Positions 17,128 to 25,915 are shown, numbered from the stretch's first letter. The stretch: 64,000 nt of DNA from CALITV01 sp964415795 (GCA_964415795.1 CAYQBN010000003.1:124001-188000), one strand, 5' to 3'. The notes: generated by a model not told the origin, from the sequence alone. Numbers and translations are program-made.

Positions 17128-18303
17128 ATGGAAACGATCCGCTTACTCGTCGTCGACGATGAAGAAGGCATCCGGGAGGGATGCCGCCGTGCCCTGCGGG
17201 GCATGGTGGTTCGTCTCCCCTATTTGGAGGAAGATTATGCCCTCGAAGTCGGGACCGCCCGCGACGGCGAAGAAGCACTCGCCCTCATCGGACAAAACGA
17301 CTACGACATCCTTCTCCTCGACAACAAGCTTCCCGGCATGAGCGGTATAGATCTGCTCGATCGTCTCGCACAGAACGGGCGAGAGATCATCGCTATCATC
17401 ATCACCGCCTTCGCCTCGCTCGAGACGGCCGTTACCGCCACGCGGCGAGGTGCCTATGATTTCCTCACCAAACCTTTCTCTCCCGACGAACTCCGCGCAG
17501 CGGTACATAAGGCAGCCAAGCATCGCATACTTACCGAGATCACCCGCAGATTCTCCAATGAGAAAAAAAAGGTGCGCTTTCAGTTCCTTTCGGTACTCTC
17601 CCACGAACTCAAAGCACCCATTGCCGCGGTGAACGGATATCTTCAGTTACTCCGCGATCATGCCGCAGGGAACGATCTCTCGGCCTACGACGACATCGTC
17701 ACCCGAGCCATCGAACGGCTCGACGGCATGCAAAAACTGATTTACGACCTGCTCGATCTTACTCGCATTGAATCGGGAGAAAAAAAACGCATGCTTTCGC
17801 TCGTGTATCCCTTCGCGATAGCCAGACGATGCCTCGAAACGGCCAAACTCGAGGCCGAACGCCAGAACATATCCCTTTCGCTCGAGGGAAACGAACAAAC
17901 CACCATGATCGCCGATCCTGCCGAGCTGGAGATAATCTTCAACAATCTCATCTCCAATGCCATCAAATATAACCGGCAGAACGGATCGGTGACGGTGACC
18001 ATCGCCGGCGACGAGCGGACGGTGACCTTCACGGTGCGCGACACCGGCATCGGTATCGCGCCCGAGCACCGCGACCGTCTGTTCAAGGAATTCTCCCGCA
18101 TAAGGACCAAAGAAACCGCGCACATCACCGGAAGCGGACTCGGCCTTTCCATCGTATGGAAAATCGTGCATTTTTATCGTGGCAGCGTATCATTGGAAAG
18201 CGTCCCCGGAGAAGGAAGCACTTTCCGGGTTATCCTCGAACGGGGAGAGATATCCGAAACCCACGCTACGGAGGGACAAAGTGGCCATGTCTCTCGTTCC
18301 TGA
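17128..18303 (+). CDS. Receiver-histidine kinase hybrid
   Basis: A 391-residue protein with an N-terminal receiver domain (VDDEEGIREG, phospho-Asp in LLLDNKLPGMSG near 64, ITAFAS, KPFSPDEL) followed by a histidine kinase core: FLSVLSHELKAPI with the phospho-His near 160, NNLISNAIKYN, DTGIGIAPEH and GSGLGLSIVWKI. No membrane or PAS segment is seen, so its input is probably phosphotransfer through the receiver. The order receiver-then-kinase resembles CheY-fused kinases of deltaproteobacterial phosphorelays. There is a 4-base gap after the single-domain regulator, and its 3' end overlaps the rex start. Confidence 0.9.
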   Translation: METIRLLVVDDEEGIREGCRRALRGMVVRLPYLEEDYALEVGTARDGEEALALIGQNDYDILLLDNKLPGMSGIDLLDRLAQNGREIIAIIITAFASLETAVTATRRGAYDFLTKPFSPDELRAAVHKAAKHRILTEITRRFSNEKKKVRFQFLSVLSHELKAPIAAVNGYLQLLRDHAAGNDLSAYDDIVTRAIERLDGMQKLIYDLLDLTRIESGEKKRMLSLVYPFAIARRCLETAKLEAERQNISLSLEGNEQTTMIADPAELEIIFNNLISNAIKYNRQNGSVTVTIAGDERTVTFTVRDTGIGIAPEHRDRLFKEFSRIRTKETAHITGSGLGLSIVWKIVHFYRGSVSLESVPGEGSTFRVILERGEISETHATEGQSGHVSRS

Positions 18304-18928
18304 GCGCACCGTCGAGCGTTTCAGCATATACCGCCGACTTCTCATCGAGGAACAGAAGAAAGGACGGTCTCACATATATTCGCACGAACTTGCGATGCTC
18401 ACCAACAACTCCCCGGCTCAGGTGCGCCGCGATATCATGAACATCGGCGCCTCGGGGAATTCCCGCAAAGGGTATGTCGTCTCCGATCTCATCGCCGCCA
18501 TCGGAAAGATACTAGACGAAGGACAAACGACGAACGCCTGCCTCGTCGGCGTCGGTAATCTCGGAAAAGCCATCCTTGCCTACTTCAAAGGGAAACGCCC
18601 CAATCTGCGCATCATCGCATCGTTCGATAACGACCCCGAGAAAACGAACAGGGTCATCGCCGGCGTCCGTTGCTATCCGGTCACCCAGATACCTCTCATC
18701 GTTCCTCAGGAAAAGATCTCCGTTGGCATTCTCACCGTCCCCGGAGCGGCGGCGCACGAGACCGCCGAACTGCTCATAGACGCCGGTGTGCGTTCCCTTC
18801 TCAACTTTACCCCGACTCCACTTCGTCTGCCTCCCAACATCTTCCTCGAAGAGATAGATATCACCGTTTTTCTCGAAAAGGCTGCCTACTTCGCACGACA
18901 TGCCGGAACCAATCGTCCCATCACTTGA
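18287..18928 (+). CDS. rex: Redox-sensing transcriptional repressor Rex
   Basis: About 213 residues with a winged-helix N-terminus (HELAMLTNNSPAQVRRDI) and a Rossmann domain (GVGNLGKAI) that binds NADH/NAD+. The family C-terminal motif around LNFTPTPLRLP is present. Rex represses fermentation, hydrogenase and electron-transfer genes until NADH rises. It lies inside the operon whose promoter bears a Rex operator at 10407-10424, so autoregulation with the hydrogenase is likely. A GTG at 18281 is an alternative start with better spacing (5 bases) from GGAGGG; the ATG at 18287 is used here. It overlaps the kinase gene by 17 bases. Confidence 0.92.
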   Translation: MSLVPERTVERFSIYRRLLIEEQKKGRSHIYSHELAMLTNNSPAQVRRDIMNIGASGNSRKGYVVSDLIAAIGKILDEGQTTNACLVGVGNLGKAILAYFKGKRPNLRIIASFDNDPEKTNRVIAGVRCYPVTQIPLIVPQEKISVGILTVPGAAAHETAELLIDAGVRSLLNFTPTPLRLPPNIFLEEIDITVFLEKAAYFARHAGTNRPIT

Positions 18929-18936
18929 GACGATCC

Positions 18937-20442
18937 ATGGCACACATCACGATCAACGGACGACCACTCGATGTTCCCGAAGGAGCAACGCTTCTGGACA
19001 TCATCCGGCGGTCTGGCGTCTCGATACCAACGCTCTGTCACATCGACGGACTCGAGTCGGTCGGAGCCTGCCGCCTGTGCGTGGTCGAGATCGTCGGACA
19101 CAACCGCCTCCTTCCCGCATGTACGACACAGGTCAGCGACGGTATGGCGGTACTGACCCACTCCCCTCGCGTCATCGAGGCACGCCGCACCAATCTCGAA
19201 CTGCTGCTCGCCCACCACGCCGACGATTGTCTCTACTGTTCCCGCAGCGATCTCTGTGAGATCCGTCGATTAGCCGCCGATCTCGGCCTTCCCAATCGAC
19301 GATTCGGCACCATACGGCGCGAAGCAGGCATCGATAAGACGGCTCCGGGATTTCTGCGCGACCCGGCAAAGTGCGTCCTCTGCGGCAGATGCGTACGCGT
19401 CTGTGAGGAGATCCAGTCGGTCGCCGTGTATGATTTCGCCTACCGCGGCAACGCAATGACTGTAGAGACACCATTTCGAGCCCGCATAACCGAAACATCG
19501 TGTGTCCGGTGCGGGCAATGCGTCCGTAGCTGTCCCAGTGGCGCGCTTACCGATAATATGCTGTTCGAACCGCTTTTCGCGGCGCTTCGTGATCCCGAAC
19601 GCATCGTGCTTCTGTCGGTCGAACCGGCCGTCATACCGACCATTGCACGCATGCGCCGCATTGACCACGCCGAAGGACGCATCGCCGGCGCGCTTCGAAC
19701 CGCCGGATTTGATCGCCTCTTCGATACGCGTTACGGATGGGAGACATGGCTAAACGCAACCGTGGAGGAAATATCGGCAGCACATGCAGAACGCCCGCTC
19801 ATTCTTTCGTTCTGCCCTGCCGTCGAACGATTCCTCAAAAATCATCTTCCCGCCTATGCACCTTTTCTATCGACGGTTCCTCTTCCCTACTCTCTCCAAG
19901 AACGACTGATCGTTTCTTCATACGCAGAGCGAATAGGCTTTCCTCCCGAATCGCTTTTCACCGTACTGGCGACACCCTGCCTCGCCGCTCGAGACGCCAC
20001 CATCGAGTTCCCCAAGACAGAGGAAACGCTCTCGCACTCGGCGGTCCTCACCACCCGCGATCTTCTGGCCCTCTTCGATTTGCTTCATATCCACCCGCAC
20101 GAAACAGTGCCTGTGCGCTGGGACCGAGAAATCGGTGTCGGTGACCCGGAAGATCTCTTTCATGGGCTTACCGGAGAAATCGCCTCCGTCGTGGCTGATC
20201 GTCTCACGAAGGGAAAGAAACCCGCGGCATCCGAGACATCGCCCTTTCCCGGTTGCCGTCTCGTATATGTTCCAAGCGAACAACCCTTTATCTACGCGGT
20301 CGTCTCGGGACTCGGCGCGGCACGGAGGTTCCTCACCGAACAGCTCTCGCACCTTCGCTCCTCTCTGCGTTTTGTCGAGATAGACGCCTGCCCCGGCGGC
20401 TGCCGCTCTGGAGGAGGACAACCGTTCGGAGAACCGATATGA
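18937..20442 (+). CDS. HydA-like protein with divergent H-cluster domain
   Basis: 501 residues. The N-terminal half matches HydA/NuoG: [2Fe-2S] (CHIDGLESVGACRLC), His/Cys [4Fe-4S] (HHADDCLYCSRSDLC) and two [4Fe-4S] motifs (CVLCGRCVRVC, CVRCGQCVRSCPSGAL). The C-terminal half aligns with the H-domain but the loops are altered: SFCPAVERF near 291, ATPCLAARDA near 346 and DACPGGCRSGGGQP near 485, after which it stops 5 residues later with no small-subunit tail. At least one Cys per loop remains, but the catalytic MPCxxK and TSC motifs do not. It may be an electron-transfer partner, a regulator or a non-catalytic cluster binder. It lies 8 bases after rex and overlaps the HD gene. Confidence 0.82.
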   Translation: MAHITINGRPLDVPEGATLLDIIRRSGVSIPTLCHIDGLESVGACRLCVVEIVGHNRLLPACTTQVSDGMAVLTHSPRVIEARRTNLELLLAHHADDCLYCSRSDLCEIRRLAADLGLPNRRFGTIRREAGIDKTAPGFLRDPAKCVLCGRCVRVCEEIQSVAVYDFAYRGNAMTVETPFRARITETSCVRCGQCVRSCPSGALTDNMLFEPLFAALRDPERIVLLSVEPAVIPTIARMRRIDHAEGRIAGALRTAGFDRLFDTRYGWETWLNATVEEISAAHAERPLILSFCPAVERFLKNHLPAYAPFLSTVPLPYSLQERLIVSSYAERIGFPPESLFTVLATPCLAARDATIEFPKTEETLSHSAVLTTRDLLALFDLLHIHPHETVPVRWDREIGVGDPEDLFHGLTGEIASVVADRLTKGKKPAASETSPFPGCRLVYVPSEQPFIYAVVSGLGAARRFLTEQLSHLRSSLRFVEIDACPGGCRSGGGQPFGEPI

Positions 20443-21044
20443 ATCCCGTCATCGTTCCCGTCCCCGCAAGCCGGATACGCCGCTATACGCCGCGTATCGA
20501 GTGGTTTGAACGAGGAGCTGACGCCGGCATTCACGGCATGGCTCATACAGCGCGGGTCATCGTCTTCTCTCTCGTTCTCGCCGAAATGGCACCGCAGGAA
20601 GGTCTTCTCCCCGATCCTCACGCGCTCGGTTGGGCAGCCGCCCTTCACGACATCAAACGAGTCCATGATTTCGCTGACTCAACCCATGGAGAAAAGGCCG
20701 CAGGATGGATTCGTCGTCATCTTCCCGCGCTAGATCCGACGGTCGATGTCGAGAAAGTGGCATTTCTTTGCACTTACCACTCGCGCGACGACCACGATGC
20801 GCCGATACTCACCGATGACCTCAAAATATTCAAGGACGCCGATGCTCTCGATCGTTGGCGATGGCCGCTCGGCGACTTTGGAGGGCCCGCCCCCTCTTTC
20901 TTTCGGACCGCTTCGGCGAGAGCACTCTATGAGGTGAGCCGTCACCTCTGCGAAAAGACCGATCCTATGCGAAACCACCCGGAACGAGCCCTTGACCGCG
21001 TCATCGACATGGCACTCTTTCTCAAGCTCTTGTCGTATCCGTGA
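20439..21044 (+). CDS. HD-domain metal-dependent phosphohydrolase
   Basis: A 201-residue protein with the HD signature spread as HGMAHTARV near 33, LHDIKRVHD near 69 and YHSRDDHD near 112, followed by FKDADALDRWR near 130, a layout seen in small stand-alone HD hydrolases acting on nucleotides or other phosphate esters. No other domain is present. The start overlaps the stop of the HydA-like gene (ATGA), making it the last gene of the hydrogenase run. The 3' end overlaps that of ribF by 23 bases. Its substrate is unknown, and its link to H2 metabolism rests only on position. Confidence 0.75.
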   Translation: MNPVIVPVPASRIRRYTPRIEWFERGADAGIHGMAHTARVIVFSLVLAEMAPQEGLLPDPHALGWAAALHDIKRVHDFADSTHGEKAAGWIRRHLPALDPTVDVEKVAFLCTYHSRDDHDAPILTDDLKIFKDADALDRWRWPLGDFGGPAPSFFRTASARALYEVSRHLCEKTDPMRNHPERALDRVIDMALFLKLLSYP

Positions 21045-21990
21045 TCTCACCCGAAAGTAGCCGTATCCGGGGAAGTGGAGGCACAGCGGTGTGGCGCCAG
21101 AAGTACTCGGAAAACGCTATATCCTCCGCGAGATGAGGACTCGGCGCGTAATCATGTTCGAATGCGATATTGTCCCTGATGCGTCGAAACAGGAAAAGCG
21201 AGACGAACTCCCCTTCGATGGGACCGGAGACCTCGCCGTAAAGAAACGCCTCGATGTGCCGTCTTCCTTCGCCGCTCGTACCGATATGAACCAACGCCCG
21301 CTGTTGGAAGGATTCCCCCCGCTGAAGCAACGCCACATAGACCCCATCCTGGGGAATGATCTTGCACGGGACAGGGATCGTGATAAAAATCCCCGGCACT
21401 GTCGACAGCGCACTGCGAGAAAGAGCCGCCGCGGTCCCACACAGCGTATAAGGTGCTGACAACACCTGAGCGACCTCCTCCAGATCTCCCTTGAATATGA
21501 GTTTTCTGATAACCGAAGAACTGATGCGCATTGACTCGGTACACTGTGCCTCCGTGACTTTCACGGCGATATTGCGCTCGTTGCACCACTGGCGAAGAAA
21601 AGAAACATCACCCAATCGCTTTTTCCCGAATCGAAAATCATCTCCGACGACAAAGAGCTTTATGGGAATGTGACGCACTAACATCTCGAGGAATTCAGCC
21701 GGCTCCAGAGACATGACCAGAGAGAACGAAAGAAGAAAAAGATGATCCAGACCAAGCATTTCCAGCACTGCCACCTTCTCTTCCAAAGTAGTTATCAACT
21801 GCGGTGGGAATCGACTTAGGACCTGTCTCGGATTGACATCGAAGGTCACCATGCCACTCCGCAGCCCTCCCGCAGACAGGGTGCTTTTTATGAGATCGGC
21901 ATGACCTCGATGGATACCATCAAACTTGCCGATGGCGACAGCAACATCCCCACGAGGCACAAAAAGAGAAAGATCACGAACGATATCCAC
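21022..21990 (-). CDS. ribF: RibF-type FAD synthetase with degenerate riboflavin kinase domain
   Basis: A 322-residue protein with the bifunctional RibF layout. The N-terminal FMN adenylyltransferase domain is well conserved (AIGKFDGIHRGH near 19, VVGDDFRFGKKRLG near 114, ISSSVIRKLI near 157). In the C-terminal riboflavin kinase domain the usual GRxLGFPTAN motif is replaced by a Ser/Ile/Pro-rich stretch, and NIGxRPT reads HIGTSGE, so kinase activity is doubtful. The start is a GTG at 21990, 12 bases after the cyclase gene stop on the same strand, so the two are probably cotranscribed. It supplies FAD and FMN for flavoenzymes such as the NuoF-like subunits. Confidence 0.85.
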   Translation of the reverse strand: MDIVRDLSLFVPRGDVAVAIGKFDGIHRGHADLIKSTLSAGGLRSGMVTFDVNPRQVLSRFPPQLITTLEEKVAVLEMLGLDHLFLLSFSLVMSLEPAEFLEMLVRHIPIKLFVVGDDFRFGKKRLGDVSFLRQWCNERNIAVKVTEAQCTESMRISSSVIRKLIFKGDLEEVAQVLSAPYTLCGTAAALSRSALSTVPGIFITIPVPCKIIPQDGVYVALLQRGESFQQRALVHIGTSGEGRRHIEAFLYGEVSGPIEGEFVSLFLFRRIRDNIAFEHDYAPSPHLAEDIAFSEYFWRHTAVPPLPRIRLLSGEITDTTRA

Positions 21991-22002
21991 AGGATCACTC
22001 TC

Positions 22003-25000
22003 TCAAGACGAAAGAGATCGAAGCGCTGCTATCCGTTCCCGGTACTCGGCGCGCGGCGCCTTTTTGAAAAGATCGTTGTACAGTTCGAGCGCAGCGGCAT
22101 GATGCTCTGCGTTGCCGGTAAGTTCGAAGAGGTGGTAGGTCACCGCCGCCTTCTGATCCTGACCGGTGCATTCGGCGAGCATCTGATGGAGTGCGACGAC
22201 CGCGGCTGCGGCATCGCGCTGGGCGGTGATGCGTTCACGAAGAAGGCGCGCCTTGAAGTTGAAGTCCTTGCGCCCCACCGCTTCGCTCAAGGTCACCGCC
22301 TCGGTCACCAGCGATTCCGCCTCAACGGCGCGGCCGGTCTCGAAGAGCATCTCGGCCTTCTCGAAATAGAATTCGCAAAGAAGATTCTTCAGCGAAAGAT
22401 CGCTCGCCACCTTGATGGCCCGGTCATAGTACTTTTCCGCTTCCTCATACTGTTTGAGGCGCTTACACACATTTCCAAGCATATTGTTCGCCATCGCAAT
22501 GTGACGCGAGCTTCCCAGTTCGGCGGCGATGTCGCGCTGCTGTTTGAAGGAACGCATCGCCTCTTCGTAGTTCCCCATCCAGAGGAGCAGTTCTCCCATA
22601 TTGTTATGGGTATAGGCGATGTAGAACTTGGAGCCGAACTTTTGGTAAACATCGAGGCTTTCGCGGTAATACCGGAGGGCGTTGTCAAAGTCGTTGAGGT
22701 ACGAACAGGAAAGACCGAGATTGAGTTTGGCGACCGCGATGTCGAGTTCCGATTTCAGTTCTTCGGCGATGGAGAGCACTTGCGTATAATACTCCTGAGC
22801 CTGCCGATAATCGGCACGATAGTAGGCAACTCCGCCAAGATAACGGTAAGAGACCATGATGTTCGCACGATCGTCAAGCTCCTTGGCAAGGGAGAGGCGC
22901 CGGTTGAAAAAATCGATGGCGTTGTCAAGATCACCGCGGTAATAATGAATGAGTCCGAAATACCCGAGGACCGTAAGCTCTCCCTTTCTGTCGCCGAGTG
23001 AACGGTACGCCGTGAGCGCATGGTCCAAGAGCTCGCGCGATTCGTCATAGCGCCCCTTTTCGAGAAGGAGATAACCGAGTTCTCGTTCGTTATCGGCACG
23101 GCGAGATGTGTCGTCCCCAGCCAGATCGAGCGCCGTTCGGTACGACTCTTCGGCCTCCTTCCACTTACCAATGAGGCGATAGACACCGCCTAGTTTATAG
23201 TGGATCTCGGCCTGCTGCGACCGCTCATCCACATAGGATAGAAGCGACCGATAACAGCGGATGGCATCCTCGTTCTGGTAATGTTCACGCGCATACTCGG
23301 CGGCCTTCGAGAAGTAGAATCGCGTTCGTTCTCGTTCCTCGGCCCGCTCATAGTGAAATGCTATCTCCGAGGCATACTTGTCATCATTGCCGTAGGTCCG
23401 CTCCATCGCTTCGGCGACGGTACGATGCATGACCTTGAGGCGGCTTCGCAACTGCATGTCATAGGCCGCCTCACGCAGCAAAAGATTCCGGAACGCATAG
23501 AGGAGTTCAGAGAGCGGCATCCAGATGCGTTCCTCTCGCCCCTCGGAAAGAAGCGACGGCACATCGTGTCCGCGCATCAACTCGGTAAAAATGGAGACAT
23601 CTATCTCTCGGCCAAGGACCGATGCCGAGAAGACACCCTCCTTGAGACGCTGCGAGAGGCGATCTATCCGGCTGATGAGCAGCGCGTTCACCCCCTGCGG
23701 GATATCTACATTGCCGCCGAGAGCATCATAGCGACCATCGCGCTCCTCCAGCAGGTTATTGGTCTTCAGATAGTAGCATATCTGCTCGACGAAGAAAGGG
23801 TTGCCGTCGCTTCGGCGCATGATGATGTCGCGCAGTTCGTCACCGACTCGTCCGCCGAGCAGCTGTTCGGTGAGAAGCGCCACCTCAACGGACTGGAGAC
23901 GGTCAAGTGCTATCTCGGACAGGGGGACACCGGGGTCAAGGGACAGGACCGGCTTGGTACCATCATCACTGTAGCGTCCCAACACCACCAGCGCAAAAGG
24001 GAAACGCTCGGTCTGCCGGAAAAGGACCTTCAGTATCTCGTGCGAGTCGTTGTCGAGCCATTGTATGTCGTCGATAGCCACGAGGAGCGGCTGCGCCAGA
24101 GACAGGGCCTTGATGAACTCTTTCACCGCGTAGAGCGTGTTTTCGAACCGCCCCTTCGCATCGAGTTTCTCGTAGAGACTCTCCTTCCATTCCACCCCGA
24201 CCATCGCCGCTAAGAACGATTTGGTGCGTGAGAGTTCTTCGGTAACCTCCTGCACCAGCCGCGCATCTGAACAGCGGGCAAGTCCCGAGACCACCGATTC
24301 CCAGCGACGATCGAAACGACGCCGCTTCTCCGAAGGATCGTCGGTGTCGGTCTGATCGAAGAAACGCTCGAAGAAGGTAACGAAAGGGTTCATGGACTTC
24401 CGAAGGATCGAGTCGGCGACGAGAGAGATCACCTGTACTTCTCCTCCAATGCGCCTTCGGACCTCCGCAAGGAGTCGCGTCTTGCCGACGCCCGCATCTC
24501 CCCAAAGAGCGAGGACGCCGGCGTTTCTGCCGTTCCGCAACGGATCGAGCACTGCGAGTGCCCGTTTCAGTTCCTCCTCGCGACCGACCATCGGCTGATC
24601 GAAGGAAAGGTCCTCACTCCGGGATTTTTGTCCGCGAAGAAGAAAGACGGCGATCTTTTCGGTCTTCCCCTTGAACTGCTGTTCGCCGAGAGCCGAAATC
24701 TCGTACTGTTCCCCGATCTGATCGGCCACCGCTTTCGAAAGCCATATCTCGCCCCATGCGGCACGCATCATGAATCGAGCGGCAAGATTGACCCGGTCAC
24801 CGAGGACCGTGTAGGTTGCTCGTCGCTCACTGCCGACGAACCCGGCGTACACTTGGCCTTGGGTTATCCCGCATCGTATCGGAACCGTGACCCGCTCGCG
24901 CAGAGCAAGCACAAAACTGACTGCTCGTTGAACATTGTTTTCGTAACTGACCGGCGCGCCGAACAGGACGAGCATGTTGCCGCCCTTATCGCCGAAATCC

Positions 25001-25815
25001 ATGAGATTGAAATAGCCACCGAAAGCATCGGTCGTTTCGAGCACCGCGGCTGTGAAACGGCTCAACTCCTCGAGATCATCAGGCGCCTGAAAAGAAATGA
25101 ACACCGGTACGATGTCGCGGAATTCTCCGGCCAAGGTCTGCTCATAGAGCTGTTCCGGATAAAACAATTTTCCCGTTTCCCGAGAAAGCGGTTCCTCTTT
25201 TTCCTTGATCGTGGGGAACTTTTCTTGAAACGACACGCGCCAAAATCCTCTTTCCCCAAGCGCAAGGCGTTCGAGAGGAACTCCTTTGGAACGATCGATC
25301 GCAGGGGTGTCCATGACGATGTCTCCGGCGCAGGCGTGGTGTTCGGCGGCAGCGCATCCGTCTATCGCTGGACCCCTGAAGAAGAAGGCGCGATGATAAT
25401 CGGTTCCCGGGATCCCCCACTCCACATCGCCGTATGAAATCCCTATCTTGGCGCTCACGGCGAACGATCCATAGGGTGTCTCGTGTGACGGATGGGAACG
25501 AAAGATACGCTGTATCTCCGATGCAGCGGCGACCGGACATATCATATCGTCGCCGGGGAATATCGCGGTGAAGGCGTCTCCCGCGAAACCAGTGATGAAT
25601 CCGCCGCAGCGATAGACCGCCTCGATGACCGGGCTGAAGGTATTGTTAAGGATGTCACCGATATATTCCGCCCCCACTTTCCCCTGCTGCATGAGTTTCT
25701 CGGTCATCGAGGTGAACCCGGAGACATCGACGAACATGGCAGCGGCATGAAGCCTGCCATACAGCACACGCTGACGATACTGCTTTTCAATGAAGCCGGG
25801 ATAGAGCGGACGCAT
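22003..25815 (-). CDS. Tandem class III nucleotide cyclase-AAA ATPase-TPR protein (sAC-like)
   Basis: A 1270-residue soluble protein. Cyclase domain 1 (about 20-170) keeps both metal-binding Asp (FVDVSGFT; AGDAFTAIF) but lacks the Asn/Arg transition-state motif. Domain 2 (about 230-390) lacks the first Asp (VFISFQAP) but has GDKGGNML and VLGDRVNLAAR. The two halves therefore complement each other. A STAND-like ATPase follows (Walker A GDAGVGKT near 440, Walker B VAIDDIQWLD near 585), then about ten TPR-like repeats (roughly 830-1230). This is the layout of mammalian soluble adenylyl cyclase. Thr in the YTVLGD segment is typical of class IIIb. The likely product is cAMP, and the TPRs may sense partners. 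Confidence 0.88.
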   Translation of the reverse strand: MRPLYPGFIEKQYRQRVLYGRLHAAAMFVDVSGFTSMTEKLMQQGKVGAEYIGDILNNTFSPVIEAVYRCGGFITGFAGDAFTAIFPGDDMICPVAAASEIQRIFRSHPSHETPYGSFAVSAKIGISYGDVEWGIPGTDYHRAFFFRGPAIDGCAAAEHHACAGDIVMDTPAIDRSKGVPLERLALGERGFWRVSFQEKFPTIKEKEEPLSRETGKLFYPEQLYEQTLAGEFRDIVPVFISFQAPDDLEELSRFTAAVLETTDAFGGYFNLMDFGDKGGNMLVLFGAPVSYENNVQRAVSFVLALRERVTVPIRCGITQGQVYAGFVGSERRATYTVLGDRVNLAARFMMRAAWGEIWLSKAVADQIGEQYEISALGEQQFKGKTEKIAVFLLRGQKSRSEDLSFDQPMVGREEELKRALAVLDPLRNGRNAGVLALWGDAGVGKTRLLAEVRRRIGGEVQVISLVADSILRKSMNPFVTFFERFFDQTDTDDPSEKRRRFDRRWESVVSGLARCSDARLVQEVTEELSRTKSFLAAMVGVEWKESLYEKLDAKGRFENTLYAVKEFIKALSLAQPLLVAIDDIQWLDNDSHEILKVLFRQTERFPFALVVLGRYSDDGTKPVLSLDPGVPLSEIALDRLQSVEVALLTEQLLGGRVGDELRDIIMRRSDGNPFFVEQICYYLKTNNLLEERDGRYDALGGNVDIPQGVNALLISRIDRLSQRLKEGVFSASVLGREIDVSIFTELMRGHDVPSLLSEGREERIWMPLSELLYAFRNLLLREAAYDMQLRSRLKVMHRTVAEAMERTYGNDDKYASEIAFHYERAEERERTRFYFSKAAEYAREHYQNEDAIRCYRSLLSYVDERSQQAEIHYKLGGVYRLIGKWKEAEESYRTALDLAGDDTSRRADNERELGYLLLEKGRYDESRELLDHALTAYRSLGDRKGELTVLGYFGLIHYYRGDLDNAIDFFNRRLSLAKELDDRANIMVSYRYLGGVAYYRADYRQAQEYYTQVLSIAEELKSELDIAVAKLNLGLSCSYLNDFDNALRYYRESLDVYQKFGSKFYIAYTHNNMGELLLWMGNYEEAMRSFKQQRDIAAELGSSRHIAMANNMLGNVCKRLKQYEEAEKYYDRAIKVASDLSLKNLLCEFYFEKAEMLFETGRAVEAESLVTEAVTLSEAVGRKDFNFKARLLRERITAQRDAAAAVVALHQMLAECTGQDQKAAVTYHLFELTGNAEHHAAALELYNDLFKKAPRAEYRERIAALRSLSS

Positions 25816-25915
25816 GAAGGAGACTGTCCTTATTCACCCATAAAACACCAAGAGAAGCCTATGCAATTCGGAATTGAAATGCAAGTTTAGAATAGGTGAG
25901 AACTATGAAGAATTC

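Noticed and set aside
18937..20442. NuoG subunit of complex I
   Set aside because: The N-terminal cluster set fits NuoG, but the rest aligns with the HydA H-domain (CPGGCxxGGGQP), there is no molybdopterin-type domain, and no other complex I genes are nearby.
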